Assembly: GCF_001580045.1 (NCBI RefSeq)
Contig: NZ_LSZP01000032.1
Location: 1 to 64,000, forward strand
Source: Cephaloticoccus capnophilus
GTDB lineage: Bacteria > Verrucomicrobiota > Verrucomicrobiia > Opitutales > Opitutaceae
Direction: 5' to 3'
DNA length: 64,000 bases
In this document: piece by piece, positions 37,401-45,516 of the stretch
Position numbering within the stretch: position 1 is the stretch's first letter
Layout: every line of letters begins with the position of its first letter
Notes under the pieces: generated by a model
What the model was told of the DNA's origin: nothing
The model's input: the letters and a program-made list of their open reading frames with translations, nothing else
Database searches by the model: none
Made by a program: the position numbers and the translations under genes

Positions 37401-38233
37401 CGCACGCCACCGCGATTGAGCGCGCGCGGCTCGTATCGAAGCGCGGCATACACGCGGCTATCCTCCGAGAAGGCGGGTTTTTGGCGATACCTCTCATCGC
37501 CGTGCAGGAGCGAGACGCGCAGCGCGAGTTCCTTGGGGAGCAGCACGCGATTTACGTCGAGCGTGCTGCGCGTCGTCCCGTGGCTGCCGACTGTGAAGGC
37601 GGCCTCGCCGAAGTTGCGAAACTGCGCGCTTTTTAGGCCGGTATTGATAATGCCGCCCGGGCTGCCTTGCCCGAAGAGGATAGAGTTTGCGCCACGCTGA
37701 AGCTCGACGCGGTCAATATTGTAGGCATCCCAAGGGATGGAGCTTCGGAAGTAGTCGCGTGTGTTATCCGCCGCCGAGAGCCCACGGACACGGGTGTTAC
37801 TGTTTTGCGCGAGCAGGTCTTCGGAGAGTGCCGAGCCGTCGCCCAAACCGGCGAAATTACCGCGCAGGCCGCCGACTTCGGTTCCGACCGTGTATTGGAG
37901 GAGCGAGCGGTTATCCGTTGCGCCGATGTCGCGCAAAAGCTCCTCAGTCACGACCGTCACCGCGCTTCCCACATCGCGAAGCTGCGTGTTGAGCCGGTTG
38001 CCCGCCAAGGTCGTCGCCGCCGTGTAGCCAGTCGTCTCGTTACCCGTGGAAACCTCAAAGGGAGTCAGGATAAAAAGCTCATCGTCGGCTGCGTGAGCTG
38101 CCGCAGCGCGCTCGGGCGGCAGCGCTTGGGCGGAGGCCGGAGAAGTCAGCCGCGCAGAAAACAAAAGCGCACAAGCCGCAATTGCGGCGCAAGCGAGCCG
38201 CGCGCCGCGCACTCTAAAAAGAAGCGTAGTCAT
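34475..38233 (-). CDS. TonB-dependent outer-membrane receptor
   Basis: 1252 residues from the ATG at 38233; an ATG four codons earlier is also possible. A signal peptide (RLACAAIAACALLFSARLTSPASAQA) is followed by DELFILTPFEVSTGNETTGY, a mature N-terminus I associate with Opitutaceae receptors. The plug domain contains RLNTQLRDVGSAVTVVTEELL and VELQRGANSILFGQGSPGGIIN. A long beta-barrel follows, ending in the aromatic INTLSF expected for BAM-dependent insertion. It should take up oligosaccharides, siderophores or other bulky ligands with TonB energy. The adjacent LacI regulator and the intracellular CE7 esterase make a carbohydrate ligand more likely. Confidence 0.93.
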   Translation of the reverse strand: MTTLLFRVRGARLACAAIAACALLFSARLTSPASAQALPPERAAAAHAADDELFILTPFEVSTGNETTGYTAATTLAGNRLNTQLRDVGSAVTVVTEELLRDIGATDNRSLLQYTVGTEVGGLRGNFAGLGDGSALSEDLLAQNSNTRVRGLSAADNTRDYFRSSIPWDAYNIDRVELQRGANSILFGQGSPGGIINTGLKSAQFRNFGEAAFTVGSHGTTRSTLDVNRVLLPKELALRVSLLHGDERYRQKPAFSEDSRVYAALRYEPRALNRGGVRTTIKANFESGRIRSNAPRMLPPTDGLTPWFTELGQRTYDQFQAFDHLSGRPVSGQWRRNLFTTGGPNPDYEPWAAIFTAGNGTTVFSPGNGAQDRWVTAITGAFLRGGLDASGALDGQFASIPDNGLITITPTGQWAINANAPYAAAGVWKNNVLTDTSVFDFHNRLIDGDTKRERQKFGVGNLSLSQTYFDNRIGLSIDLSKESYDSEKRATLPGEVVLQIDPIRVFGDGSPDTGLIPGQRPYADGTPNPNLGRVFTATNNTQGNRRSETEQTAARATAFAQHDFSDKGRAASWWARALGQHTLTGLVGRERAKSDAREWQRYGLFDNDYYALSGRAGNRFDTFAPLQILYLGDSLLGRDLAGASLPTLGNGNVLTSGPIRYFDSTWNAVGVNPGDPWLNGFYLDPSAQRSTQSENPANYVGWTTTQLNIVDADQSAANRARLTRRATLDKSTVESRALVWQGKWLDNALISTIGWRRDIAKAWSFDMTPSDFPVLPNRGQLDFGNYRLGNDASRIAVESKSYSFVAHLNDLPGLRDALAWLPVNVSLFHNRSQNFKPDASRVGIYGEPLPAPAGKTEDRGLRIETKDGRYSLRVTRYRTSNSNASSAQINAASIGQWMAFTQNFANVFEYNIKPWAFDATAPGATGSDTDIYDSATGDESAMRYNFHFFANRPLEPGEFLSGDGKWIVSPAREKAVVDATRAFQRSVDPRFWQAWRINTFGDFGPPDGQTPYSVPAGFSITEDNISEGWEIELSAQPTKNWRVMLNASQTEARRVNVGNANMRELMGLINDALKIPNGVARMHHYYGTEDVVTAGKNWFDGEGLSGAPGSEWRRAQLYENTTVPELREWRVNVITNYEFDKTALKGVNIGGGVRYQSSIALGYPPTGDPNDPLKIEYDFSRPYKGPAETNLDLWIGYSRQLTRKLHWKVQLNLKDAFERPGLVPITYNPNGRPAAYRITTGQSWSLINTLSF

Positions 38234-38537
38234 GGGGTATAGCACTCCGCGAGCGCACGCAGAGCGGGCGGGCGGAGAAAGAGTTGGGGTTAGGGGTAAA
38301 ACTAAACAGCGAGGGGTCGCCGATTAGCGGGGTAAGAGGGAGTAATGCGTTTTCCAATACACACCGCGCACGCAATCTAATTTCGCTGCGCTGCACGCAT
38401 TACGTAGGGAGCGCGGCTCGCTTTTTTTGTGGGGCGGCTCGTTCGTGGCCCGCCAAGAAAGCCCCAAGGCCTCTACGCAGTTTCACAATTATACGTGGTG
38501 TTGATTCAGGCACGCGACCGCATAGCCCTTTTGCCTA

Positions 38538-39989
38538 GTGTCTTCCGCATCCGCAGAGCAGCTCTCCGAGTCACCCGCGCCCTCCGACTCCGCAAAGCGC
38601 ATCCTCCCTTGGCTAGTCGCCATTGCGCTATTTATGGAGCACCTCGACTCCACGATTTTAAATACGGCCATCCCCGCCATGGCGCAGAGCCTGCATGTCG
38701 CGCCGCTCGCACTACGCAGCGTTTCCACAAGCTACATGCTGGCACTGGCGGTCTTCATCCCGATTAGCGGTTGGATGGCCGACCGCTTTGGCACGCGGCG
38801 CGTGTTTTTCGCGGCAGTCGGGCTCTTCGCGCTCGGCTCACTCGTCTGCGGGCTCTCGCTCAATGTGCAGATGCTCGTCGCCGCGCGGATCCTCCAAGGC
38901 ATGGGCGGTGCGATGATGACGCCCGTGGGACGCGTCGCGCTCGTGCGCACCTTTCCGCGCTCCGACCTGCTGCGCACCATGAACTACGTGATCGTCCCCG
39001 CGCTCGTTGGCCCGATGGTCGGCCCGCTGATCGGCGGGCTAATCGTTCACTGGCTGCATTGGCGGATCATTTTCTTCCTCAACCTGCCGCTCGCGATCTT
39101 CGGGCTCTGGCTCGTGCACCGCACCATGCCCAACTATCTCGAGTCCGATACGCCGCCGCTCGACCGCACGGGCTTCCTCCTCTTTGGCGCAGGCATCGCA
39201 CTGCTCTCTTATGCGCTCCAAGTCTTTGGCGAACACACAATGGCTACTGCGCCACTTAGCCTGTTGACCGCGCTCTCGCTGCTGCTCCTTGCGCTTTACG
39301 GCTGGCACTCGCGCCGTGTGGAAAACCCTGTCTTGGCACTCTGGCTGCTGCGCGCACGCACGCTCCAAGTCTCGGTCATCGCGGGCGGTGTCTCGCGGCT
39401 CGGGATAGGCGGCATGCCCTTCTTACTTCCCCTGCTCTATCAAATCGGGCTCGGGTTCACGCCGTGGGAAGCCGGGCTGCTCATGATGCCCAATGCGGTG
39501 GCAGCCATTCTCATGAAAATCAGTAGCGGGCGCGTGCTCGCCCGACTCGGGCACCGCACGACGCTCATTAGCAACACCGCGATCGTGGGGCTAACCATTG
39601 GGTGCTTCTCGCTCGTCGGCCCAGGCGTTTCGGTCTGGGCGCTCGCCGCGCTAAGCTTCGTGCAGGGCTTCTTCATCTCGCTGCAGTTCACAAGCATCAA
39701 CTCACTCGTCTACGCCGAGGTCGAAGACCGTGACGCCGCCAAAGCCAGCAGCATCGCCAGCACCGCCCAGCAACTCACCTTTAGCTTTGGGACGGCACTG
39801 GCCGCACTCTTGGCCGGCTGGTTCTTGAGCGGACTCGACCAAACTAACCCTGCCCAAATCCTACCCGCCCTCCATCGCGTATTTCTGACAATGGGCATAC
39901 TCACGATTCTCTCCTCGCTGTGTTATCTGCGGCTCCGGCCCAGCGACGGGAGTAACATCAGTGGGCACGGCCAAGGACGCAGACAGTGA
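38538..39989 (+). CDS. MFS transporter, DHA2 (EmrB-type) family
   Basis: 483 residues from a GTG at 38538. Many hydrophobic segments fit 14 helices. The loop signature GWMADRFGTRRVFFAAV lies after helix 2, the acidic residue in helix 1 is in MEHLDSTILNTAIPAM, and motif C-like glycine/proline runs occur in IVPALVGPMVGPLIGGLIV. The family exports drugs or small metabolites using the proton gradient. No substrate can be named. It is divergent from the TonB receptor with 304 bp between the starts, and is the last native gene before the accessory region. Confidence 0.88.
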   Translation: MSSASAEQLSESPAPSDSAKRILPWLVAIALFMEHLDSTILNTAIPAMAQSLHVAPLALRSVSTSYMLALAVFIPISGWMADRFGTRRVFFAAVGLFALGSLVCGLSLNVQMLVAARILQGMGGAMMTPVGRVALVRTFPRSDLLRTMNYVIVPALVGPMVGPLIGGLIVHWLHWRIIFFLNLPLAIFGLWLVHRTMPNYLESDTPPLDRTGFLLFGAGIALLSYALQVFGEHTMATAPLSLLTALSLLLLALYGWHSRRVENPVLALWLLRARTLQVSVIAGGVSRLGIGGMPFLLPLLYQIGLGFTPWEAGLLMMPNAVAAILMKISSGRVLARLGHRTTLISNTAIVGLTIGCFSLVGPGVSVWALAALSFVQGFFISLQFTSINSLVYAEVEDRDAAKASSIASTAQQLTFSFGTALAALLAGWFLSGLDQTNPAQILPALHRVFLTMGILTILSSLCYLRLRPSDGSNISGHGQGRRQ

Positions 39990-40459
39990 AGAGGCGGACA
40001 ATCTGCGATTGTGAAGAACTCCGACCCTGCGGTCGGAGCTTCTCCTCCACAAGCTAGGGGAGCCTTCGGCTCCATATGACGATGACCTCGCTTGACCTCG
40101 CCGTAAACGGCGAGGTGCGCGCTTGGATTCGTGGTCACGACCGCCAGACGCGGCGGCAGCAACTATCGCGTCAAATCAATCCACTCGTAAAGCAGTCGGC
40201 CAATTACGACTCCCTCGCTCATTTGCATGAGCAAAATCGCTACTCACGCCTTGCTGCGCGAAAAATCTGGCTCCGTCGCGGCCACGTTTGAAACAAGAAC
40301 AGCCCCTAGGGTAAGCATCACGCCGTTAACCCTCGTGTTGATCTGCTAATTCCGGCTTGGCAAGCTGCCGACACAAGTAACGCTGAGTCTATCGAAGCTA
40401 CCGCCCCAGCCCCCCACTGACAATCATCAGGCCAAATACGCCATTAAAGAGCAGATTTT
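39990..40459. other. 470-bp gap with three tandem hairpins and a dispersed repeat
   Basis: No gene is supported; a 71-codon frame at 40076-40291 overlaps the hairpins and has no protein character. Hairpins: 40019-40038 (CTCCGACC/GGTCGGAG), 40059-40073 (GGAGCC/GGCTCC, TTC loop) and 40096-40115 (CCTCGCCG/CGGCGAGG, TAAA loop). Copy 3 of the GTTTCAAAC repeat lies at 40275-40312. Base composition drops to the right, marking the left edge of the foreign segment near 40.3 kb. Confidence 0.55.
40275..40312 (-). repeat. dispersed GTTTCAAAC-centred repeat, copy 3
   Basis: On the minus strand it reads ACCCTAGGGGCTGTTC, a short variable part, then GTTTCAAACGTGGCCGCGAC. The last 20 bases equal those of copy 2 exactly. 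It lies at the boundary between native and AT-richer DNA. Confidence 0.75.
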
Positions 40460-41116
40460 ATGACCACTTTTCTTAAAATATTGAGGCGTTTGACCATGAT
40501 TGCCGCAGCCGTAGCTGGAGCTGGTCGCAGTCCAGAAATAAATGCCCAAGGAGCCAATATGACCCTGACAGCCAGTAATGAACAGTCCGTGAAGTTACCG
40601 CGCCCGCCACTCAAAATCCCGATGCCGCTGGGCAAGGCCGGATACAAGGTCGATGTGATGTTTGAGGTGCCACGGTTACCCAGGAGGGCAACGCACCTGA
40701 GCCATTTGATCGGGTTACGCATTTTATTCACTACGGGAGATCTAAGTTTACGAGACGCCTTGGAAGCGCATCCCGTTAAAGTGCGCCTTTCTCTGCATCG
40801 TATCGAAGACGGCAAGGAAGTTAGAATTCCATTGTTCGACTCAAAAAGGGTTTCTGGCTTTGGTGAATATCCTTATCGATATGAAACATTTGAGATTCCA
40901 GAAGGAATAGCGACGGCATCTGGATATTACGCCGACCACTCCGGCGCACCGGAAGGGACGCCCAATGGTTCGACCAGGGTACTGAATTTGGCTCACGCGA
41001 GTACGGCCGTTACCCCTGGTGTTGATCGATTTCAAGTCGAAACCTTGGAGGATATTCCCGCGCTGAGTGGCTTCACCTCATTTTTTGTATACGAAAAATA
41101 CCTGAAAGCTAAATAA
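40460..41116 (+). CDS. putative secreted protein, possible DUF5625-like immunity protein
   Basis: 218 residues. The N-terminus (MTTFLKILRRLTMIAAAVAGAG) looks like a signal peptide without a lipobox Cys, so a periplasmic location is likely. The mature part is beta-rich: KIPMPLGKAGYKVDVMFEVPR near the start and VDRFQVETLEDIPALSGFTSFFVYEK at the end. This order of strands reminds me of DUF5625 proteins, which often accompany toxin systems; this is from memory and weak. Composition is AT-richer than the genes to the left, and it heads the array of repeated-domain genes that follows after 55 bp. Both points suggest transfer from another lineage. Confidence 0.55.
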   Translation: MTTFLKILRRLTMIAAAVAGAGRSPEINAQGANMTLTASNEQSVKLPRPPLKIPMPLGKAGYKVDVMFEVPRLPRRATHLSHLIGLRILFTTGDLSLRDALEAHPVKVRLSLHRIEDGKEVRIPLFDSKRVSGFGEYPYRYETFEIPEGIATASGYYADHSGAPEGTPNGSTRVLNLAHASTAVTPGVDRFQVETLEDIPALSGFTSFFVYEKYLKAK

Positions 41117-41171
41117 TACGACGCACTGTTATTGTTAAGGGCACTGTTCTGTCACAACTAGGGGATACGTA

Positions 41172-42773
41172 ATGGAAAATAAACAAATAATGACCATTGT
41201 GTCGGCAGATGGACTCTACTGGCTTCGTAATTTCGCCGACCTAGATTCAATTGAGGAAAAAATAGACATTTATGCTGAGTCTATTTTACCAAGGATAAAC
41301 ACTGAAGACCTACCGGAGGGATGGAGCCTGATTTTACAAGTCAACTGCCAATGCACAGACCGTATTGCAATTAATAAAAAACTTTATCAGTATCCTTCTC
41401 CAGGAGAATACGGGATTACGATTGAAATACCTATCCCCGATGCTACGCAAGCGCCTTATGGCCTGCCGCTCGACGAAGACGGAACAATTGGCCATTTTTA
41501 TCGAGCAGAAAGCGGCAGCGCCTATCTTTTGGATCCTGAGTATGACAAATATGCCAATCTTGAACAATATATTCTCGTATCAGCAATAACGGCTATAGAA
41601 CTTGGCCTCAGCAAAGGTTTCCCTTGTAACGGTAAAGAACTAAAATTTTCACGATTGATAGACACTCCCCCATTAATCCCCCCTCATAGTAAAGACGTAA
41701 TAAAACACAATCAAGTAAGGGCCCGTGTGCCGATTGAAGTCCCTGAGCTTGATAATTTTGTTGATATAGATTCAATTAACGAAAGAATAAATAACTTTCT
41801 TGAAACTATTCCATCAAGGATAAACATCGAAGACCTATGGGGGTGGAGGCTAAGTTTCCGCATTAACTCCTTCTGCACAGACCTCATTGCAATTTATAAA
41901 AAAATCTGGGTAAACGAGACAGCAAAGGAATACATAATTCCAATTGCCATCCCCCTCCCCGATAATACGCAAGCGCCTTATGGCCTGCCTCCTGGAGGAA
42001 ATGGTAGAAGTGGCGCTTTTCCTCCAGTAGAAAGCGATCACTTCTACCCTTTGGCCCCTGAGTATGATAAATATGTCAGTCTTGAACAATATATTATCGT
42101 GTCAGCAATAAAGGCGATAGACTTTGGCCTCACCAAAGGCTTCCCTCGCAATGGGAAATCAATAAAATACTCAGACTCGAGGTATAATCGCAGACCACCT
42201 CGCAGGGAATTCGTGATAAAATATAAGCAAGTAAGGGAGCGCATGCCGATCGAAGTCCCTAGGCTTGGTGATTTTGCTGACATAAGTTCAATTAACAAAA
42301 AAATAAATACTTATGTTGATTCTATTTTGCCAAGAATAAATACTGAAGTCCTATCGGGATGGAGGCTGTTTTTACTCACTAATTATGCATGTACAGACTT
42401 TATTGGAGTTGACAAAGAACTCAAGCAGTATGCTCCAGTTAGAGAATACGGAGTTTCGATTACGATCCCCATCCCCGATAATACTCAAGCGCCTTATGGC
42501 GTACTGCCTGACAAGGATGGAAAAATTGGCCATTTTCACCCAGGGAAAAGTAAATACTCCCATCTTTTGGATCCTGAGTATGATAAATATGTCAATCTTG
42601 AACAATATATTATTGCGGCGGCAATAAAGGCTATAGACTTCGGCTTCACCAAAGGCTTCAACTGTGATGGGAAGGAAATAAAATTTCAGGATTTATGGCG
42701 ACTCGCAAATTACTCTCCTCCCCATATCAACTCTCAGCGAGGAGGGGGCTTGGGGGGAAAGCGTAAAAAATAA
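41172..42773 (+). CDS. three-domain tandem-repeat protein, candidate poly-immunity protein (Imm9-like)
   Basis: 533 residues made of three copies of one domain, about 8-170, 178-350 and 358-515. Each copy has the same landmarks: an N-terminal helix (SIxxKIxxYxxSILPRINxEDL), GW, a Cys-Thr-Asp segment, IPIPDNTQAPYG, LDPEYDKY, LEQYIxxxAIKAIDFG and TKGF-x-GKEIKF. No signal peptide or membrane segment, so cytosolic. The domain resembles, from memory, the Imm9-type immunity proteins of polymorphic toxin systems, which block a toxin delivered by a rival cell. Tandem fusions of one immunity domain are known as poly-immunity proteins. No toxin gene is visible. The AT-rich composition differs from the native genes. 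Confidence 0.65.
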   Translation: MENKQIMTIVSADGLYWLRNFADLDSIEEKIDIYAESILPRINTEDLPEGWSLILQVNCQCTDRIAINKKLYQYPSPGEYGITIEIPIPDATQAPYGLPLDEDGTIGHFYRAESGSAYLLDPEYDKYANLEQYILVSAITAIELGLSKGFPCNGKELKFSRLIDTPPLIPPHSKDVIKHNQVRARVPIEVPELDNFVDIDSINERINNFLETIPSRINIEDLWGWRLSFRINSFCTDLIAIYKKIWVNETAKEYIIPIAIPLPDNTQAPYGLPPGGNGRSGAFPPVESDHFYPLAPEYDKYVSLEQYIIVSAIKAIDFGLTKGFPRNGKSIKYSDSRYNRRPPRREFVIKYKQVRERMPIEVPRLGDFADISSINKKINTYVDSILPRINTEVLSGWRLFLLTNYACTDFIGVDKELKQYAPVREYGVSITIPIPDNTQAPYGVLPDKDGKIGHFHPGKSKYSHLLDPEYDKYVNLEQYIIAAAIKAIDFGFTKGFNCDGKEIKFQDLWRLANYSPPHINSQRGGGLGGKRKK

Positions 42774-42784
42774 GGGAATCCGTA

Positions 42785-43267
42785 ATGAAACCTAAACAGA
42801 TAAGTGCCCTCATGTCGATTAAAGTCCCTGGGCTTGGCAATTCTGCTGACATGGACTCAATTGAGAAAAAAATAAATACTTATATTGAGTCTATTTCGCC
42901 GGGAATAAGCATTGAAGACCTGTCGGGGTGGAGGGTGACTTTCGACATTAATTCCTTCTGTACAGATCTTATCGCAATTTATAAAAAATTCTGGGGCTAT
43001 CCTTCAGATAGAGAATACGTAATTTCAATTGCCATCCCCCTCCCCGATAATACGCAGGCGCCTTATGGCATGCCGCCTGGCGAAAATGGTAGAAGTGGCT
43101 CTTTTCCTCCAGTAGAAAGCGACCACTTCTACCCTTTGGCCCCTGAGTATGATAAATACGCCAGTCTTGAACAATATATTATTGTGTCAGCAATAAAGGC
43201 TATAGATTTTGGCCTCACCAAAGGTTTCACTTGCGATGGGAAGGAAATAAAATTTCAAGACTTATAG
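42785..43267 (+). CDS. single-domain homologue of the repeat protein, candidate immunity protein (Imm9-like)
   Basis: 160 residues, equal to one repeat unit of the preceding gene and closest by eye to its second unit: both share FCTDLIAIYKK, IAIPLPDNTQAPYG and PPVESDHFYPLAPEYDKY. It begins 11 bp after the preceding stop. The leader AAGGGAATCCGTA before the ATG recurs almost unchanged before the next copy (AAGGCAATCCGTA), so whole genes including ribosome-binding sites were duplicated. Role inferred as for the triple-domain protein. Confidence 0.65.
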   Translation: MKPKQISALMSIKVPGLGNSADMDSIEKKINTYIESISPGISIEDLSGWRVTFDINSFCTDLIAIYKKFWGYPSDREYVISIAIPLPDNTQAPYGMPPGENGRSGSFPPVESDHFYPLAPEYDKYASLEQYIIVSAIKAIDFGLTKGFTCDGKEIKFQDL

Positions 43268-43352
43268 CGACTCGCACATTGCTCTCTCCTGATATGGCCT
43301 TTCAGCGCCGAGCAATTTTTTTGATAAATCGTAAAAAACAAGGCAATCCGTA

Positions 43353-43835
43353 ATGAAATCTGAACGCGTAATAGTCCACACCTGGGCTGAAGTCACTGCG
43401 CTTAGTGATTTCGCTGAAATGGACTCAGTTGACGAAAAAATAACTGCCTATATTGAGTCTATTTTGCCAAGAATAAACACTGAAGACCTATCGGGATGGA
43501 TCCTAGTATTCAGGGTTAATTACCGATGTGCAGAGTTCATTTCAATTGATAAAAGGTTCACTCGTGTTCCTTCAGATAGAGAATGCGGACTTACGGTCGG
43601 TATTCCCATACCCGATAATACTCAAGCGCCTTATGGCATACCGCCTGTCGAAGGTGGAAAACTTGGCTCTCGTTATCCAGCAGTCCCCAAGCACTTCCAT
43701 CTTTTGGATCCTGAGTATGATAAATATGCCAACCTTGAAAAATATATTTTTGCGGCCGCAATAAAGATTTTAGATTTCGCCTTCACCACGGGCTTCACTT
43801 GTTATAAGAAGAAAATAAAATTTCAGGATTTATAA
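43353..43835 (+). CDS. single-domain homologue of the repeat protein, candidate immunity protein (Imm9-like)
   Basis: 160 residues, fifth copy of the domain. It keeps the N-terminal SILPRINTEDLSGW, IPIPDNTQAPYGIPP and LLDPEYDKYANLEKYI, but its end has diverged (TTGFTCYKKKIKFQDL). Divergence is spread along the chain while landmarks remain, as expected if copies are selected to neutralise different toxin variants. It ends the left foreign segment; the next gene, on the other strand, has native composition. Confidence 0.65.
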   Translation: MKSERVIVHTWAEVTALSDFAEMDSVDEKITAYIESILPRINTEDLSGWILVFRVNYRCAEFISIDKRFTRVPSDRECGLTVGIPIPDNTQAPYGIPPVEGGKLGSRYPAVPKHFHLLDPEYDKYANLEKYIFAAAIKILDFAFTTGFTCYKKKIKFQDL

Positions 43836-43918
43836 TTGCTCGCGCATGACTCTCCCCTCATATAGCCTTTCGGCGATGGGGGAATTTTTTGGCGAAGCGT
43901 AGGTCACTGACTGCCGCC

Positions 43919-45358
43919 TTACTTATGGTCCCAAGGCAGTTTCAAATTGAGCTTCTCTTGTTTCCAGACCTCGAAGACATCGAACATCTTTCCGGGGTTA
44001 AGAATGCCGCGCGGGTCGAGTGCGGCCTTGACCGCCTGCATGGCGCGCACTTGCGCGGGCGAGTGCTGGATTCGCAAGAACGGCGTCTTGGCGAGCCCGA
44101 TGCCGTGCTCACCCGAAATCGCGCCCCCGAGCTCCACGACCTTGCGCATCAAGCGCTCGACCGCGGCCTCGGCCCGTCGCGCTTGGTCGGCATCCTCACG
44201 GTTAAACATGATGTTCACATGCAGGTTGCCATCGGCTAAATGCCCAAAGGTCGGAATGTGCAGCCGCGAACTCTTCTTTAGCTGCGCGAGGAAACGCATG
44301 AAGCGCGAATAGGCCCGCATCGGCACGACGATGTCCTCGTTTAGCTTGCTGTCTCCAAGCTCGAACATCGCTCCCGAGCACTTCCGCCTCACCTCCCAAA
44401 GTTGCTCGGCCTCTTCGCGATTTTTCGCGACGCGCTGCGCCACCGCGTGCGTCTTCGCCCAGGCGAGTAGCTTTTTCGACTCCTCGCGCACCTCACTCGC
44501 ACTGCCTGCCAACTCAAAGAGCACCACCGCGCGGTCGCGTTGCCCCACAAACACAGGCCGCCCCGTCGCCCGCTCCGCACAGTGCACGCTGTCGCGATCG
44601 AGAAACTCGCAAATCGCAGGCTGCACCCGCACCTCACGAAACAGCGCACGCACGGCCTCGACGGCCTCGACCTCACTCGCAAACGCAGTGAGCAGCGTCC
44701 AGCGCGCAGCAGGCGCAGGCACCAGCCGCAGCACCGCATCGGTCACCACGCCCAGCATCCCCTCACTGCCGATCCACAAATCGCGCAGATTAAACCCAGC
44801 GGAAAACTTCCGCGTCGCCACGCCCCACTGCACCCATTCGCCAGTCGGCAGGTAGCCGCTAAGCGCGATCACGAAGTCCCGCGTCACCCCGTATTTTCCT
44901 CCATGCATCCCGCCCGCGTTGCACGCGATATTACCGCCGATTGTGCAATACGCCTTCGAGGCCGGATCCGGCGGATAAAACCAGCCCGCCGCCGCCGCCG
45001 CACGCTGCACCTGCGCATTCACTGCACCTGCCTGCACATGCGCCATACCTGCCTCGGCATCAATTCGGACTTTGTTGAGCCGCAACATGTCGATCACCCA
45101 GCCGCCCGCGATCGGAGCCGCCGAGCCCATAAGCGTTGTCCCGCGCCCGCGCACAGTCACCGGCACGCCCTGCGCATTGGCCAACTCCAGCACCGGCCCG
45201 ATATCTTCGTGCCGACGCGGCATGATCACCGCCTCCGGCAAAAACGACAATTTACTGCTGTCGAAAGAGGCCGCCCAACGGCCCTCCTCCGAGGTATCAA
45301 CAAGCGCAGGCCCGAGACGGCGCACAAGGGCACGAGTGGCTTTGGCAAAAGGTAGCAT
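43919..45358 (-). CDS. FAD-linked oxidase, glycolate oxidase GlcD / D-lactate dehydrogenase family
   Basis: 479 residues. The N-terminal FAD-binding (PCMH-type) domain has VPVTVRGRGTTLMGSA and TIGGNIACNAGGMHGGKYG. The C-terminal substrate domain has the metal/active-site histidines of HIPTFGHLADGNLHVNIMF and the family end GEHGIGLAKTPFL with LDPRGILNPGKMF. It oxidises a 2-hydroxy acid such as glycolate or D-lactate, passing electrons to an acceptor protein. GlcE and GlcF partners are absent, which favours a stand-alone D-lactate dehydrogenase-like role. High GC content marks it as native, between two foreign segments. Confidence 0.88.
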   Translation of the reverse strand: MLPFAKATRALVRRLGPALVDTSEEGRWAASFDSSKLSFLPEAVIMPRRHEDIGPVLELANAQGVPVTVRGRGTTLMGSAAPIAGGWVIDMLRLNKVRIDAEAGMAHVQAGAVNAQVQRAAAAAGWFYPPDPASKAYCTIGGNIACNAGGMHGGKYGVTRDFVIALSGYLPTGEWVQWGVATRKFSAGFNLRDLWIGSEGMLGVVTDAVLRLVPAPAARWTLLTAFASEVEAVEAVRALFREVRVQPAICEFLDRDSVHCAERATGRPVFVGQRDRAVVLFELAGSASEVREESKKLLAWAKTHAVAQRVAKNREEAEQLWEVRRKCSGAMFELGDSKLNEDIVVPMRAYSRFMRFLAQLKKSSRLHIPTFGHLADGNLHVNIMFNREDADQARRAEAAVERLMRKVVELGGAISGEHGIGLAKTPFLRIQHSPAQVRAMQAVKAALDPRGILNPGKMFDVFEVWKQEKLNLKLPWDHK

Positions 45359-45448
45359 AGGCTACGACATGAAGAGCCCCTTAGACTCAACATTCAAGTG
45401 CAACACTTGTCCTTTTGGCTGTGGCTAGGCCGACCGCCTCGCATCACC

Positions 45449-45468
45449 TGAGCCGCGCAGGCGGCTCA
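45449..45468 (+). repeat. hairpin next to an IS remnant
   Basis: Perfect arms TGAGCCGC and GCGGCTCA around GCAG, just before the IS3-type remnant and upstream of the glcD-like gene. No T run follows. Confidence 0.5.
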
Positions 45469-45482
45469 AGGCGATGCCCAGC

Positions 45483-45516
45483 GCCTCGCGGGTTGAAATC
45501 GCCGATGACCTTGAGC
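45483..45516 (+). repeat. 34-bp direct repeat, left copy, flanking the restriction operon
   Basis: Starts GCCTCGCGGGTTGAAATCG and ends TTGAGC; it matches 51771-51804 in 32 of 34 positions, same orientation. Read on the minus strand it encodes the NVIDDFN-type region of an IS3 transposase. The two copies bracket hsdM-hsdS-hsdR. Confidence 0.75.

Noticed and set aside
38538-39989. MFS gene as an antibiotic-resistance determinant
   Set aside because: The family exports many substrates, and nothing in the sequence or neighbours points to a drug.
40076-40291. 71-codon frame after the MFS gene
   Set aside because: It runs through hairpins and the dispersed repeat, and the translation resembles no protein.
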